DNA of 62,599 nt. Source: Defluviitaleaceae bacterium. Lineage in GTDB: Bacteria; Bacillota; Clostridia; Lachnospirales; WQUN01. Of this stretch, positions 25,680 through 34,292 are shown piece after piece. Every line of letters starts with the position of its first letter. The stretch's first letter is position 1. Position numbers and translations under genes: made by a program. Location of the stretch: contig WQSR01000011.1 in assembly GCA_009787785.1 (NCBI GenBank), positions 1 to 62,599 of the forward strand. Reading direction: 5' to 3'. The notes beneath the pieces are model-generated. The model was given only the letters and a program-made list of their open reading frames with translations, ran no database searches and was not told where the DNA came from.

Positions 25680-26668
25680 AAATCCCCAATGCCCTCATCG
25701 TCAACGTCTTTGGCAAGCTGGACGAAAACGTGAAAAAAATCGAGCTCGCCTTCCAAGTCACGGTCATCAACCGGGACGATAGCATATCCATTATGGGGCT
25801 GGACCCCACCTCCCGGGCGGACAAAGCCGAAGCCGTCATTAAAAAACTCGTGGCCTTCGCCAAAAAAGGCGAGCAAATCACCGAGCAGAAGGTGAATTAT
25901 TTGATTGCCATGATAGAGGACGAGCATCCCCTGCCCCAGGGCGGCGAGTTCAACGAAATCGAGAAAATCAGTGACGATACCGTGTGCGTGAGCATCTCCG
26001 GCAAGCCGGTGAAGCCCAAGACCGTGGGCCAGAAAAAATATATCGACCTCATACGGCAGAATACGATTACCTTTGCCGTGGGCCCGGCGGGCACGGGCAA
26101 GACCTACCTCGCCATGGCTATGGCCATCACCGCTTTCCGCACAGGCCAGGTAAACCGGATAATTTTAACCCGCCCCGCCATCGAAGCGGGGGAAAAGCTG
26201 GGCTTTCTCCCCGGCGACCTACAGCAAAAGGTTGACCCCTACCTGCGCCCGTTGTACGATGCACTACACGACATCATGGGCGCGGAGACATTTCTGCGCA
26301 ACCTAGAAAGGCACCTCATCGAGGTGGCTCCCCTGGCCTACATGCGGGGCCGCACCTTGGACAACTCCTTCATCGTGCTGGACGAAGCACAAAATACCAC
26401 CCCCGAGCAGATGAAAATGTTCCTTACCCGCCTGGGGAATAATTCGAAGGCCGTCATCACCGGCGATATCACCCAAATCGACCTGCCCGAGGGCAAGCAA
26501 TCCGGCCTGACCCAAGGGGTGAAAATACTGGATAACATTCCCGACATCGGCATCATGCACCTCAGTGCCCGGGACGTGGTACGCCACCCCTTGGTGCAGA
26601 AAATTATCAGTGCTTATGATAAACTGCAAGCCCGAACCGCCTACAAGGAAAAACGCCGTTTAAAATGA
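25646..26668 (+). CDS. phoH: PhoH family ATPase (PhoH-like protein)
   Basis: The 340-residue protein has an N-terminal KH-like region of about 100 residues and an ATPase core with Walker A GPAGTGKT (K152), FIVLDEAQNTTPEQMKMFLTR as the Walker B area, and VITGDITQIDLP. PhoH proteins are linked to RNA metabolism and ribosome maturation, consistent with ybeY and era nearby. It begins within the 3' end of yqfD and precedes pgpH by ten bases. Confidence 0.93.
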   Translation: MESPHVPKRNIEIPNALIVNVFGKLDENVKKIELAFQVTVINRDDSISIMGLDPTSRADKAEAVIKKLVAFAKKGEQITEQKVNYLIAMIEDEHPLPQGGEFNEIEKISDDTVCVSISGKPVKPKTVGQKKYIDLIRQNTITFAVGPAGTGKTYLAMAMAITAFRTGQVNRIILTRPAIEAGEKLGFLPGDLQQKVDPYLRPLYDALHDIMGAETFLRNLERHLIEVAPLAYMRGRTLDNSFIVLDEAQNTTPEQMKMFLTRLGNNSKAVITGDITQIDLPEGKQSGLTQGVKILDNIPDIGIMHLSARDVVRHPLVQKIISAYDKLQARTAYKEKRRLK

Positions 26669-26678
26669 GTGGGTATAA

Positions 26679-29021
26679 ATGAAAAGACGTCTAATCATTT
26701 TTTCCATGGTAGCCCTTGCCTTTTTGCTGACCTGCGTGGCCATAGCGGGGGGTACTTATTTCCGTGCGGGGGAGGCTACCTACACGCTGGAAATCGGCCT
26801 TCCCTCGGACAGGCCCTTCTTCGCCCCGCGTGAGGTGCTGGATTTCGTCACCACGGAGCAAAACCGGCTGGAGGCTTACGAACACGCCCTGGACCGCGCC
26901 ACCAACCCGCTTCATCAAATTCGTTATATCGACCCCATGGTGTGGACGACGGTGGTGCGCAACATCGAAGCCGTCTTCACCGAGTTTGGCGATATACGCG
27001 CCGCCTACCACGAGGAAATGGACCGTATCGCCGCCGCCCGCGCCATGCACAATATCGACCTGCACCATTTAAACCAGCAACGGATTACCGAGCAACAGGA
27101 ATGGGATAGGTTGCGCAATGAAATCATCGCGGCCGGCGGCGATGAAGCCCATCTGCCCGAACGCCCGGCCGATTTCGAACCCACCCCCGAGCAGGAATGG
27201 GTGGAGCCCGTCCCGGAGAGCCTCGCGCTGTTTGGTGAACTCCCCGTGTTTTTTACCGAGGTTCAGCAGTTACATCTTTTATACATGCCCGAATATGAGA
27301 TTACGCGGCTATGGGAAATCACCTGGGAGGCCGCCCGCAGTGTGCAAACCGGAGCCATCCGCGAATGGGAGCAACAGCCCGGGGAGTCTGAACGTGTATT
27401 GCTTGCGATACGCTGGCATTTGGACCAATATGTCCCCGACCGCATCACCAACGACATCGCCTATGAAATCGTTTCCCGCCATGTACAGCCCAACCATTTT
27501 GTAGACCAGGAGGCCACGGAACGTCGCCGGCAGGAGGAAGCGGACAATTACGAACGCGCCTACATCCTAGCCGGTGAACGGGTCATTGACGTAGGGGAAA
27601 TCGTCACCCTGCGCGCCTTCCGCGTACTGGATTATCTGGGCTATATCGGCGGCGAAACCGATTGGCGCGACACCCTGCGTGACGCCACTTGGCCTCTGCT
27701 TGGCAAATTCGTGCTAAGTGCCGCCTTGTTCTTTACCGCGCTCATGTATTTATTTTTCTATCGCCCGGCCATCCTTTCCAACCAAAAGGAAGCCGGACTT
27801 CTCTTTATCCTGTACATTTTAGTGCTTGCCTTGGTCTGGGTACTGCGGGAACAGCCCTATCAGTTCCTGCCCATGCTGGTCTTCCCCATGCTGGTTTCCA
27901 TTTTGATTGACCGCCGCTGTGCCATTATCCTTTCCTTGTCGCTGGTATTTGTGGGGTATTTTATTATTGACGGCTCCTTGGCCTATCTGCTTTTTTATAC
28001 TATTTCCAGCATTATTATTTGTCTGCTGTCGCGCTACACCACCCAACGCTCCAAAATTTTTCTTGTGGGCTTTCTGGTAACGGCCATACAATTCGCGCTG
28101 TCGATTTCCATTGCCTTTACCCTGGAGCGGCATCTGGTAATGAACGATTTACAATTTCATTTGACAACCGCAGGTTTTGCGGCCATAAACGGATTACTTA
28201 CGGTGATTATCTGCGTGGGGAGCTTGCCCTTCTGGGAAGCGTTGTTCGGTGTGGTGACGCCCATTAAATTGCTGGACTTGACCAATCCCACCAATTTGCT
28301 TTTGCGGCGGCTCACCATAGAAGCCCCCGGCACCTACCACCACTCCTTGATGGTGGCCAATCTGGCCGAATCTGCGGCCTACGATATCGAAGCCAACGCC
28401 CACGCCGCACGGGTGGGGGGCTATTACCACGACGTGGGCAAGCTGAAATTCCCTCACTTCTTCGCGGAGAATATTAATGGCGAAAACCCCCACGAGCATC
28501 TGGAGCCTATTAACAGCGCGGGGCTGATTATCAGCCATGTGACCTACGGCCTGACCCTGGCGGCCCAGCACCGTCTGCCGCAATTCGTGCGCGATATCAT
28601 CCGGGAGCACCACGGCACGTCGTTGATGCAGTATTTCTACGTAAAGGCCAAGGAAGCCGACCCCACCGTTACCGAAGAGGATTACCGCTATCCCTACACC
28701 ATCCCCCAAACCCGGGAATCTGCCTGTGTTATGCTGGCGGACACGGTGGAGGCCGCCGTCCGCTCCATGATGGCCAAGCTGAAATCTGTAGACGAGATTG
28801 AAATGACCATACGCAACCTGGTGCGCAACAAGCTCAACGACGGCCAGCTTGCCGAAAGCCAATTAAGCATCAAGGACTTGGAAATTATAGAGGCGTCCTT
28901 TACCCGTGTGATGAAAAGCTCCTACCATGAGCGCATCGCCTACCCGAAAATTGAGCCCGAGGTGATGGACCCCCGCGACCCGCCGCTGATACGGGGGATG
29001 GTGAAAAAGGAAGACCTGTGA
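26679..29021 (+). CDS. pgpH: PgpH-type 7TM-HD phosphodiesterase (cyclic di-AMP hydrolase)
   Basis: The 780-residue protein has an N-terminal membrane segment, a large 7TMR-HDED external domain (to about residue 340), seven membrane segments (about 345-530) and a cytoplasmic HD domain with GTYHHSLMVANLAE and the H584-D585 pair in YYHDVGKLK. In Listeria and relatives PgpH degrades cyclic di-AMP and so controls potassium and osmotic balance. It follows phoH directly and overlaps ybeY by four bases. Confidence 0.92.
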   Translation: MKRRLIIFSMVALAFLLTCVAIAGGTYFRAGEATYTLEIGLPSDRPFFAPREVLDFVTTEQNRLEAYEHALDRATNPLHQIRYIDPMVWTTVVRNIEAVFTEFGDIRAAYHEEMDRIAAARAMHNIDLHHLNQQRITEQQEWDRLRNEIIAAGGDEAHLPERPADFEPTPEQEWVEPVPESLALFGELPVFFTEVQQLHLLYMPEYEITRLWEITWEAARSVQTGAIREWEQQPGESERVLLAIRWHLDQYVPDRITNDIAYEIVSRHVQPNHFVDQEATERRRQEEADNYERAYILAGERVIDVGEIVTLRAFRVLDYLGYIGGETDWRDTLRDATWPLLGKFVLSAALFFTALMYLFFYRPAILSNQKEAGLLFILYILVLALVWVLREQPYQFLPMLVFPMLVSILIDRRCAIILSLSLVFVGYFIIDGSLAYLLFYTISSIIICLLSRYTTQRSKIFLVGFLVTAIQFALSISIAFTLERHLVMNDLQFHLTTAGFAAINGLLTVIICVGSLPFWEALFGVVTPIKLLDLTNPTNLLLRRLTIEAPGTYHHSLMVANLAESAAYDIEANAHAARVGGYYHDVGKLKFPHFFAENINGENPHEHLEPINSAGLIISHVTYGLTLAAQHRLPQFVRDIIREHHGTSLMQYFYVKAKEADPTVTEEDYRYPYTIPQTRESACVMLADTVEAAVRSMMAKLKSVDEIEMTIRNLVRNKLNDGQLAESQLSIKDLEIIEASFTRVMKSSYHERIAYPKIEPEVMDPRDPPLIRGMVKKEDL

Positions 29022-29440
29022 GGATTTACTGGGACGAAACAGCCCTGCCGGAACATCATCGCGCCCTTGTGACCCGTGCCCTGTGCGAAGGGGCCGTGTA
29101 CGCCAAGGCCATGGCGGATTGTGAGCTGAGCCTGTCCTTTGCCGCGCCGGAGGAAATCCGTGCCCTCAACCGGGAATACCGGGGCAAGGACAGCGAAACC
29201 GATGTGCTGAGCTTCCCCGGCTTCCCCGGGAGCCCCGCGGTGGGGGATATCGTGATTTGCCTGGACATAGCCCAACGCCAGGCGCGGGAATACGGGCATA
29301 CCTATGAGCGGGAGCTGGCATTTCTGGCGGTGCACGGCTTATTGCACCTGCTGGGCTACGACCATATTTCCCCCGAGGGGGAGGCCGAAATGCGCGCCGC
29401 CCAGGACGAAATCCTGCGTATAATTGAGGTGGAACGATGA
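29018..29440 (+). CDS. ybeY: Endoribonuclease YbeY (rRNA maturation factor)
   Basis: The 140-residue protein has the YbeY zinc motif HGLLHLLGYDH near residue 108 and the upstream TDVLSFPGFPG signature. YbeY takes part in 16S rRNA 3' processing and ribosome quality control. The GTG at 29018 overlaps the pgpH stop in a GTGA arrangement, and its stop overlaps dgkA. Confidence 0.95.
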   Translation: MRIYWDETALPEHHRALVTRALCEGAVYAKAMADCELSLSFAAPEEIRALNREYRGKDSETDVLSFPGFPGSPAVGDIVICLDIAQRQAREYGHTYERELAFLAVHGLLHLLGYDHISPEGEAEMRAAQDEILRIIEVER

Positions 29441-29811
29441 ATACTAAGAAGAACAAAAGCTGGTTCAAGGCCGCCGGACACGCCTTCACGGGGATACGGC
29501 GTACCGCCACCCGGGAGCGCAATTTCCGCATACAAATTATCATCGCCATCGCGGCCGTTGCGGCTTGCATCATACTTCAGGTAGACAGCTGGCACTTCCT
29601 GGCCGTGGTATTGTCTATTTTTTTTGTGCTGGCCATGGAATTGGTGAATACTGCAGTGGAAGCCGTAGTAGACTTAGTATGTAAGAACCAGCCCCACCCC
29701 CTGGCCAAAATCGCCAAGGACGCGGCGGCGGGCGCGGTGCTGTTGGCGTCCTTTCAGGCGATAATCGTGGCGGCTTTGGTAGCGTTGTCGGTAATAAGGA
29801 GATTCCTTTGA
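29437..29811 (+). CDS. dgkA: Diacylglycerol/undecaprenol kinase (DgkA-type)
   Basis: The 124-residue protein has three membrane segments and the DgkA signature ELVNTAVEAVVDLV, with the N-terminal ATP-site region AGHAFTGIRRTATRERNFRIQ split over residues 14-34. Gram-positive members mostly phosphorylate undecaprenol for cell-wall lipid recycling. The ATG overlaps the ybeY stop, and its stop overlaps the ATG of the next gene. Confidence 0.93.
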   Translation: MNTKKNKSWFKAAGHAFTGIRRTATRERNFRIQIIIAIAAVAACIILQVDSWHFLAVVLSIFFVLAMELVNTAVEAVVDLVCKNQPHPLAKIAKDAAAGAVLLASFQAIIVAALVALSVIRRFL

Positions 29812-30935
29812 TGCGGTTTGGTATTATTTTTCTTGCTATGATTTTACTTTTCCTTGCGGGGTGCGTGGGAAATGAGCCTCATTACGTGGGAGCATTCATC
29901 GAGCCCACCCCCTCCCCCACGCCCAACCCCTGGGTCACGCCCCCTCCCACGGTGGCCCCCCACGAGGACTACGAGGAAGAGGACTATGAGGAAATCTGCC
30001 TTCTGCCCCGGAGTCAGCTCACGGGCTTGCTCATCGCGGAGGCATATGCCAACCGCCGCCCCATTGCGGTGGTGATAAATAATCTGCATGGTGCCCTGCC
30101 CCAAAGCGGCATCGCGTCTGCGGATATCATTTACGAGGTGCTGGTGGAGGGGGACGTCACCCGCCTTGTGGCGGTTTTCCAGTCGGAATGGCCGGAGAAA
30201 ATCGGCCCGGTGCGCTCGGCGCGGGATTACTTGGTGGATTTCGCCCTGAACCACGACGGTGTTTTTATCCACCACGGCGAAAGCCCCAACAGCCATCTGC
30301 GCTGGCCCTTCCTGAACGGGGCGCGCATTGACGGCGGCCGGTGGGAGACCCGTGGCTTCTGGCGTGACAGGAACTACCCGGAATGGGCGCGCAACTCCGG
30401 GCGGCGCGCCTTAGAGCACAGCTCCTACACCGGCGGCGGCCATATCGCAAACATCCTGGAAAGCCAAAGCATCCGCCATTATACCCAGGACGCCGGGGGC
30501 TTCACCTTCTGCGAGGACATACAGGAGGGCTACGCCGGGGAGGCACTGCGCTTTACCGTACCCTTTTCCACCCATTATGCGAGAACCTTTATTTTTGACC
30601 CGGAAACGGGGCACTACGCCGTGGCGTACCGCCACGGCCCCACCATGGACGAATACACCGCCCAGCCCGTTTTCGTGCGCAATATATTAGTGAAAATGAC
30701 CCAGGTACGCGTCATCGCCAACGACCGGGCCGGGCGGCGCACCGTCGCCACCGTGGGCGAGGGGGACGGCTACCTCTTTAATGGCGGCACCTACCGCCCC
30801 GTGCGCTGGGCCACACAAAGCCACACAGCACCCCTGCGCTGGTACAACCCGGACGGCACGCCCTTGGTGCTGTTGCCGGGGCCCACCTGGATAAATGTCT
30901 TGCAAAATACAGCAACCGTAAGGATTGACACATGA
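29811..30935 (+). CDS. DUF3048 (YerB-like) lipoprotein
   Basis: The 374-residue protein has a lipoprotein signal with lipobox LFLAGC and a short proline-rich linker. The DUF3048 domain follows with RPIAVVINN, ASADIIYEVLVEGDVTRL and KIGPVRSARDYLVDFA, and a C-terminal half ending in a TWINVLQN stretch. YerB-type proteins are envelope-associated with unknown biochemical activity. AAGGAG lies nine bases before the ATG. Its stop overlaps era. Confidence 0.88.
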   Translation: MRFGIIFLAMILLFLAGCVGNEPHYVGAFIEPTPSPTPNPWVTPPPTVAPHEDYEEEDYEEICLLPRSQLTGLLIAEAYANRRPIAVVINNLHGALPQSGIASADIIYEVLVEGDVTRLVAVFQSEWPEKIGPVRSARDYLVDFALNHDGVFIHHGESPNSHLRWPFLNGARIDGGRWETRGFWRDRNYPEWARNSGRRALEHSSYTGGGHIANILESQSIRHYTQDAGGFTFCEDIQEGYAGEALRFTVPFSTHYARTFIFDPETGHYAVAYRHGPTMDEYTAQPVFVRNILVKMTQVRVIANDRAGRRTVATVGEGDGYLFNGGTYRPVRWATQSHTAPLRWYNPDGTPLVLLPGPTWINVLQNTATVRIDT

Positions 30936-31831
30936 ACGCATTCCATTCCGGCTTCGTCACCATCATAGGGCGGCCCAATGTGGGCAAGTCCACGCTAATG
31001 AACCATTTTATCGGCGAGAAAATCTCCATCGTCACCAGCAAGCCCCAGACCACCCGCAACAAAATCCGAAGCATTCTCACCGGCGCGGATTATCAGATTA
31101 TCTTCATCGACACGCCGGGCCTGCACACCCCCAAGACCAAGCTGGGTAGCTTCATGGTGCGCTCTGCCCTCAACACCCTTAGCGAGGTAGACGCCGTGGT
31201 GCTCATGGTGGAGCCCAAATCCAAAACGGGAAAAATCCACGAGGGCGACCAAGCCATATTGGACAAGCTGGCCAAGGTGAAAACCCCCGTTTTTCTGGCG
31301 ATTAACAAGACGGACAAGGTGGCCAAGCCCGAATTGCTGACGATGATTGACCGCTACAGCCAAGCCTATACCTTCAAGGAAATCATTCCCATTTCCGCGC
31401 TGACCGGGGACAATACCCCCGCGCTACTCACGGCTTTGCGCGGGGTGCTCCCCGCCGGGCCGCGCTACTTCCCCGAGGACCAAATCACCGACCAGCCCGA
31501 ACGGCAGATTACCGCCGAAATCATCCGGGAAAAGGCCCTGACTTTCTTGCAGGAGGAAATCCCCCACGGGGTTGCCGTGGAGATAACCCAGTTCAAGGAA
31601 GGGCGTACCATTTCCATCGGGGCCACTATTTTCTGCGAGCGCGACAGCCACAAGGCCATCATCATCGGCAAGCAGGGGGCCATGCTCAAGCGCATCGGCC
31701 AGGCCGCCCGCCGCGATATGGAGGCACTGCTGGGCGCGCACGTTTTCCTGGAGCTGTGGGTAAAGGTAAAAAAGAATTGGCGCGACAATGACTTCCTACT
31801 CAGGAATTTTGGCTTTTTACCAGATATTTAA
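30932..31831 (+). CDS. era: GTPase Era
   Basis: The 299-residue protein has the G domain (GRPNVGKST at residues 13-21, TTR switch I, DTPGLHTPK, NKTD) and a C-terminal KH domain with IGKQGAMLKRIGQAAR. Era binds the 3' end of 16S rRNA and supports 30S assembly. The start overlaps the DUF3048 gene in an ATGA arrangement. It stands immediately upstream of yqzL and recO, the usual order. Confidence 0.97.
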   Translation: MNAFHSGFVTIIGRPNVGKSTLMNHFIGEKISIVTSKPQTTRNKIRSILTGADYQIIFIDTPGLHTPKTKLGSFMVRSALNTLSEVDAVVLMVEPKSKTGKIHEGDQAILDKLAKVKTPVFLAINKTDKVAKPELLTMIDRYSQAYTFKEIIPISALTGDNTPALLTALRGVLPAGPRYFPEDQITDQPERQITAEIIREKALTFLQEEIPHGVAVEITQFKEGRTISIGATIFCERDSHKAIIIGKQGAMLKRIGQAARRDMEALLGAHVFLELWVKVKKNWRDNDFLLRNFGFLPDI

Positions 31832-31906
31832 TAACATAGGAAAACACGGCAAGGGGAAAATGAATGGAGTAAGCGTAAGAGAAATTTTTACTTCGGGGGA
31901 TTTGAT

Positions 31907-32053
31907 ATGACCAACAGTGAAAAGCACTGGCAAAATTTCATCGCATCTGGCAACCCCATGTCCTACATCGCCTACCGCCAACAAGCCAAGAAGGATGACC
32001 TCATCCCGCGTGGGATGAACGCCACAGCCAGCACGCGCCATGAAGACCTTTAA
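31907..32053 (+). CDS. yqzL: YqzL family small protein
   Basis: This 48-residue protein has the YqzL pattern: a tryptophan near the start and a W-x2-F...SGNPMSYIAYR core. YqzL is a short protein of unknown function found between era and recO in Firmicutes, exactly this position. A GGGGGA ribosome site lies before the ATG. Its stop overlaps the recO start by 14 bases in a different frame. It is easily missed because of its size. Confidence 0.8.
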   Translation: MTNSEKHWQNFIASGNPMSYIAYRQQAKKDDLIPRGMNATASTRHEDL

Positions 32054-32750
32054 AACCCGCGCACTGGTTCTGCGCGAATACGAAGCCGGAGAGTCTGACA
32101 AGCGTCTTTTGCTATTGTGCAAGGGCGTGGGCAGGCTCTCCGTTTATGCCAGGGGGGCGCGCAAGCCCAAGAGCAAGTTCATCGCGGCGGCGCAATTGTT
32201 CACCTATTCCGACCTGGTGATTGCCGAGGGGCGCGGCTTCCACTCCCTGGCTCAGGCTTCGGTCATCGAGAATTTCTATAATTTGCGCACGGATTACGAC
32301 GCCCTGTGCTGTGCCCACGTAATAACGGAAATCTGCGAAAAAACCATACTGGAGAGCGAAAACTGCGACGAACTGCTACAACTGACCTTAAAGGCGTTGA
32401 ACCACCTACATAAAACCCCCACCCTACCCCCCTTGCAGACCCTGGCGGTCTTCATGTTGCGGTTTTTCGCGTGGTACGGGGTCGCGCCGGGGCTGGAGAA
32501 ATGTTGCGTCTGCGGCCGGGAGGCCCTTTTCCTCTGCGCCGAGGGGCTGACCTGCAACAGCCACCCCACAACCAAAATCCCCATTTCCCATCCCAGCCTA
32601 GCCGCGTTGCGCCACATATTCGATAAGGACGCCGCCCAAGCCTTCCTGTTCACCGCCACCCCGGCCATCATTCAGGAAATAAATAATGCCGCCCAACTGT
32701 TATGGCGGCATCATTTCGACTGGGAGCTACGCTCGGCGGGGTTTCTTTAA
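32040..32750 (+). CDS. recO: DNA repair protein RecO
   Basis: The 236-residue protein has the N-terminal OB-fold (TRALVLREYEAGESDKRLLLLCKGVGRLSVYARGARKPKS, residues 4-43) and a zinc-binding CCVCGREALFLCAEGLTC. RecO anneals single strands and loads RecA with RecR and RecF. The length is normal. It ends nine bases before the convergent yggT gene. Confidence 0.95.
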   Translation: MKTFKTRALVLREYEAGESDKRLLLLCKGVGRLSVYARGARKPKSKFIAAAQLFTYSDLVIAEGRGFHSLAQASVIENFYNLRTDYDALCCAHVITEICEKTILESENCDELLQLTLKALNHLHKTPTLPPLQTLAVFMLRFFAWYGVAPGLEKCCVCGREALFLCAEGLTCNSHPTTKIPISHPSLAALRHIFDKDAAQAFLFTATPAIIQEINNAAQLLWRHHFDWELRSAGFL

Positions 32751-32759
32751 CAATAATGG

Positions 32760-33050
32760 CTATGCCACCAGCAACAAGCGTCCCAACATATTCATAGTAA
32801 AATCACGCAATAAAAATATAAGCAACAACGCAAATATGGCAGAGAAGTCAATTATCATACCGGGGCCGCCCAAGGGCGACCGCTGTATAATTTTGCGTAT
32901 GGGGGCGAGCACCGGCTCGGTGAGCCGATAGACATACATCGTCCACTTGCCCCGCGCATTGGGAAACCACGACAAAAGAATCCGCACAAGCAAGACTATA
33001 TATACGAGGTTAAAAAACCAGTCAACCGCCCTGATTAAAGGATGAATCAC
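32760..33050 (-). CDS. YggT family membrane protein
   Basis: The 96-residue protein has two hydrophobic segments (residues 10-27 and 66-93) and the YggT core LVRILLSWFPNARGKW and PVLAPIRKIIQRSPLGG. It is found next to sepF in most Firmicutes and is thought to help division-site or membrane organisation. The ATG starts six bases after the sepF stop. Confidence 0.88.
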   Translation of the reverse strand: MIHPLIRAVDWFFNLVYIVLLVRILLSWFPNARGKWTMYVYRLTEPVLAPIRKIIQRSPLGGPGMIIDFSAIFALLLIFLLRDFTMNMLGRLLLVA

Positions 33051-33056
33051 CCGTTA

Positions 33057-33584
33057 TTACCTAGAAGCCGCCCAAGGGAAGCCGCGGGTAAGCTCTTCCT
33101 TCATTTCCCCGGTAATGGGGACGCCTTCGGGTGCGACGATGAACACATCCTTTGATACGCGCTGAATGGAGCCATCCAGCGCATATACCGCGCCAGCGAT
33201 AACATCCACAATGCGCTGGGCCTGTTCGCGGTCTACCCCGGTCAGGTTGACGGCGCAAATTTTGCCATCTTTTATATTATCCGTGACAATATTCGAGTTG
33301 CTTACGTCCTTGGGGCTGGTGAGGGTTACATGCATACCGGCCTTATCCGAAGGAGATTTGCTTCCATACAACTCCACATATTTATCAGAGAATCTATTTT
33401 TCTTTGCGGGCTTGGGCGCGATGGCGGCTTGGGCGTGGGTTTGCCACGTTTCCGCCCTTTCGACCATCGGCTCTTCTTCGTACTCGTAGGCACCCTCCGG
33501 GTTTTCCGGGTCGTAATTGTCAAACCCCGGGCTCAACATTTTCTCACGCAACCAATTTTTTGTACTCATCCAAAATTCTCTCAT
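33057..33584 (-). CDS. sepF: Cell-division protein SepF
   Basis: The 175-residue protein has a long charged linker (residues 15-80) and the C-terminal SepF domain with VTLTSPKDVSNSNIVTDNIKDGKICAVNLTG, spread over residues 85-115, and RIVDVIAGAVYALDGSIQRVS. SepF anchors FtsZ polymers to the membrane through an N-terminal amphipathic helix, here MREFWMSTKNWLREKM. GGGAGG lies directly before the ATG at 33584, so this start is preferred to the ATG at 33569. Confidence 0.93.
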   Translation of the reverse strand: MREFWMSTKNWLREKMLSPGFDNYDPENPEGAYEYEEEPMVERAETWQTHAQAAIAPKPAKKNRFSDKYVELYGSKSPSDKAGMHVTLTSPKDVSNSNIVTDNIKDGKICAVNLTGVDREQAQRIVDVIAGAVYALDGSIQRVSKDVFIVAPEGVPITGEMKEELTRGFPWAASR

Positions 33585-33608
33585 ACGTACCTCCCGCGTA
33601 CAAATTGT

Positions 33609-34292
33609 TTAGTGCCTGTCCCCTACCAGAGCCGTGCCAATTCGTACCATGGTGGCCCCTTCTTCTATAGCCACGCAGTAGTCGCCGCTCATGCCCATAG
33701 AAATCTCTGGTGGACGTGCAGTGTAAGGGATAAATTCAGCAATGTCAACACTTATTTTTCGCATTTTCTTGAACAACGAACGGTTTTTCTCCCCATTTTC
33801 TACAAAAGGCGCGACACACATAATGCCTCGAAAATTCACGTAAGTCAGCTCGAACATGCGTTTAGCCATTTCTTTCGCATTTTCGGGAAGAATGCCGTAT
33901 TTGCTGGGTTCGTTGGCAATATTTATCTCTAAAAGAACGTCAACGCGTTTTTTTATTATTTCAGCTCGTTTGTTCACTTCCAGTATCAAATCCATGTTAT
34001 CAATCGAATGTATGAGCGAAACTTTATCGACCACTTGTTTGACTTTGTTCCGTTGCAGGTGCCCGATGAAATGCCACGTTGGGTTTTGTGTTGAAAGTTC
34101 AACATATTTCGGCAGAAATTCTTGTACCCGATTCTCTCCAAGATGGGTCACACCCGCTTGAATCAACTCGCGAATCCGCTGTACCCCGACGGTTTTTGTA
34201 ACGCCAATTAGGGTGATGTCTGAGGCTTCGCGCCCACTCTTATGGGCGGCGGTGGCTATGTTTTCTCGCACTTTTTCTACATTGATCACCAT
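33609..34292 (-). CDS. YggS family PLP homeostasis protein
   Basis: The 227-residue protein matches the PLPBP/YggS family: LIGVTKTVGVQRIRELIQAGVTHLGENRVQEF (residues 28-59), with the PLP lysine in the VTKT motif, and GMSGDYCVAIEEGATMVRIGTALVG. It binds pyridoxal phosphate and buffers its concentration. It overlaps the upstream HlyD-like gene by seven bases and is followed by sepF, a conserved Firmicute order. Confidence 0.95.
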   Translation of the reverse strand: MVINVEKVRENIATAAHKSGREASDITLIGVTKTVGVQRIRELIQAGVTHLGENRVQEFLPKYVELSTQNPTWHFIGHLQRNKVKQVVDKVSLIHSIDNMDLILEVNKRAEIIKKRVDVLLEINIANEPSKYGILPENAKEMAKRMFELTYVNFRGIMCVAPFVENGEKNRSLFKKMRKISVDIAEFIPYTARPPEISMGMSGDYCVAIEEGATMVRIGTALVGDRH

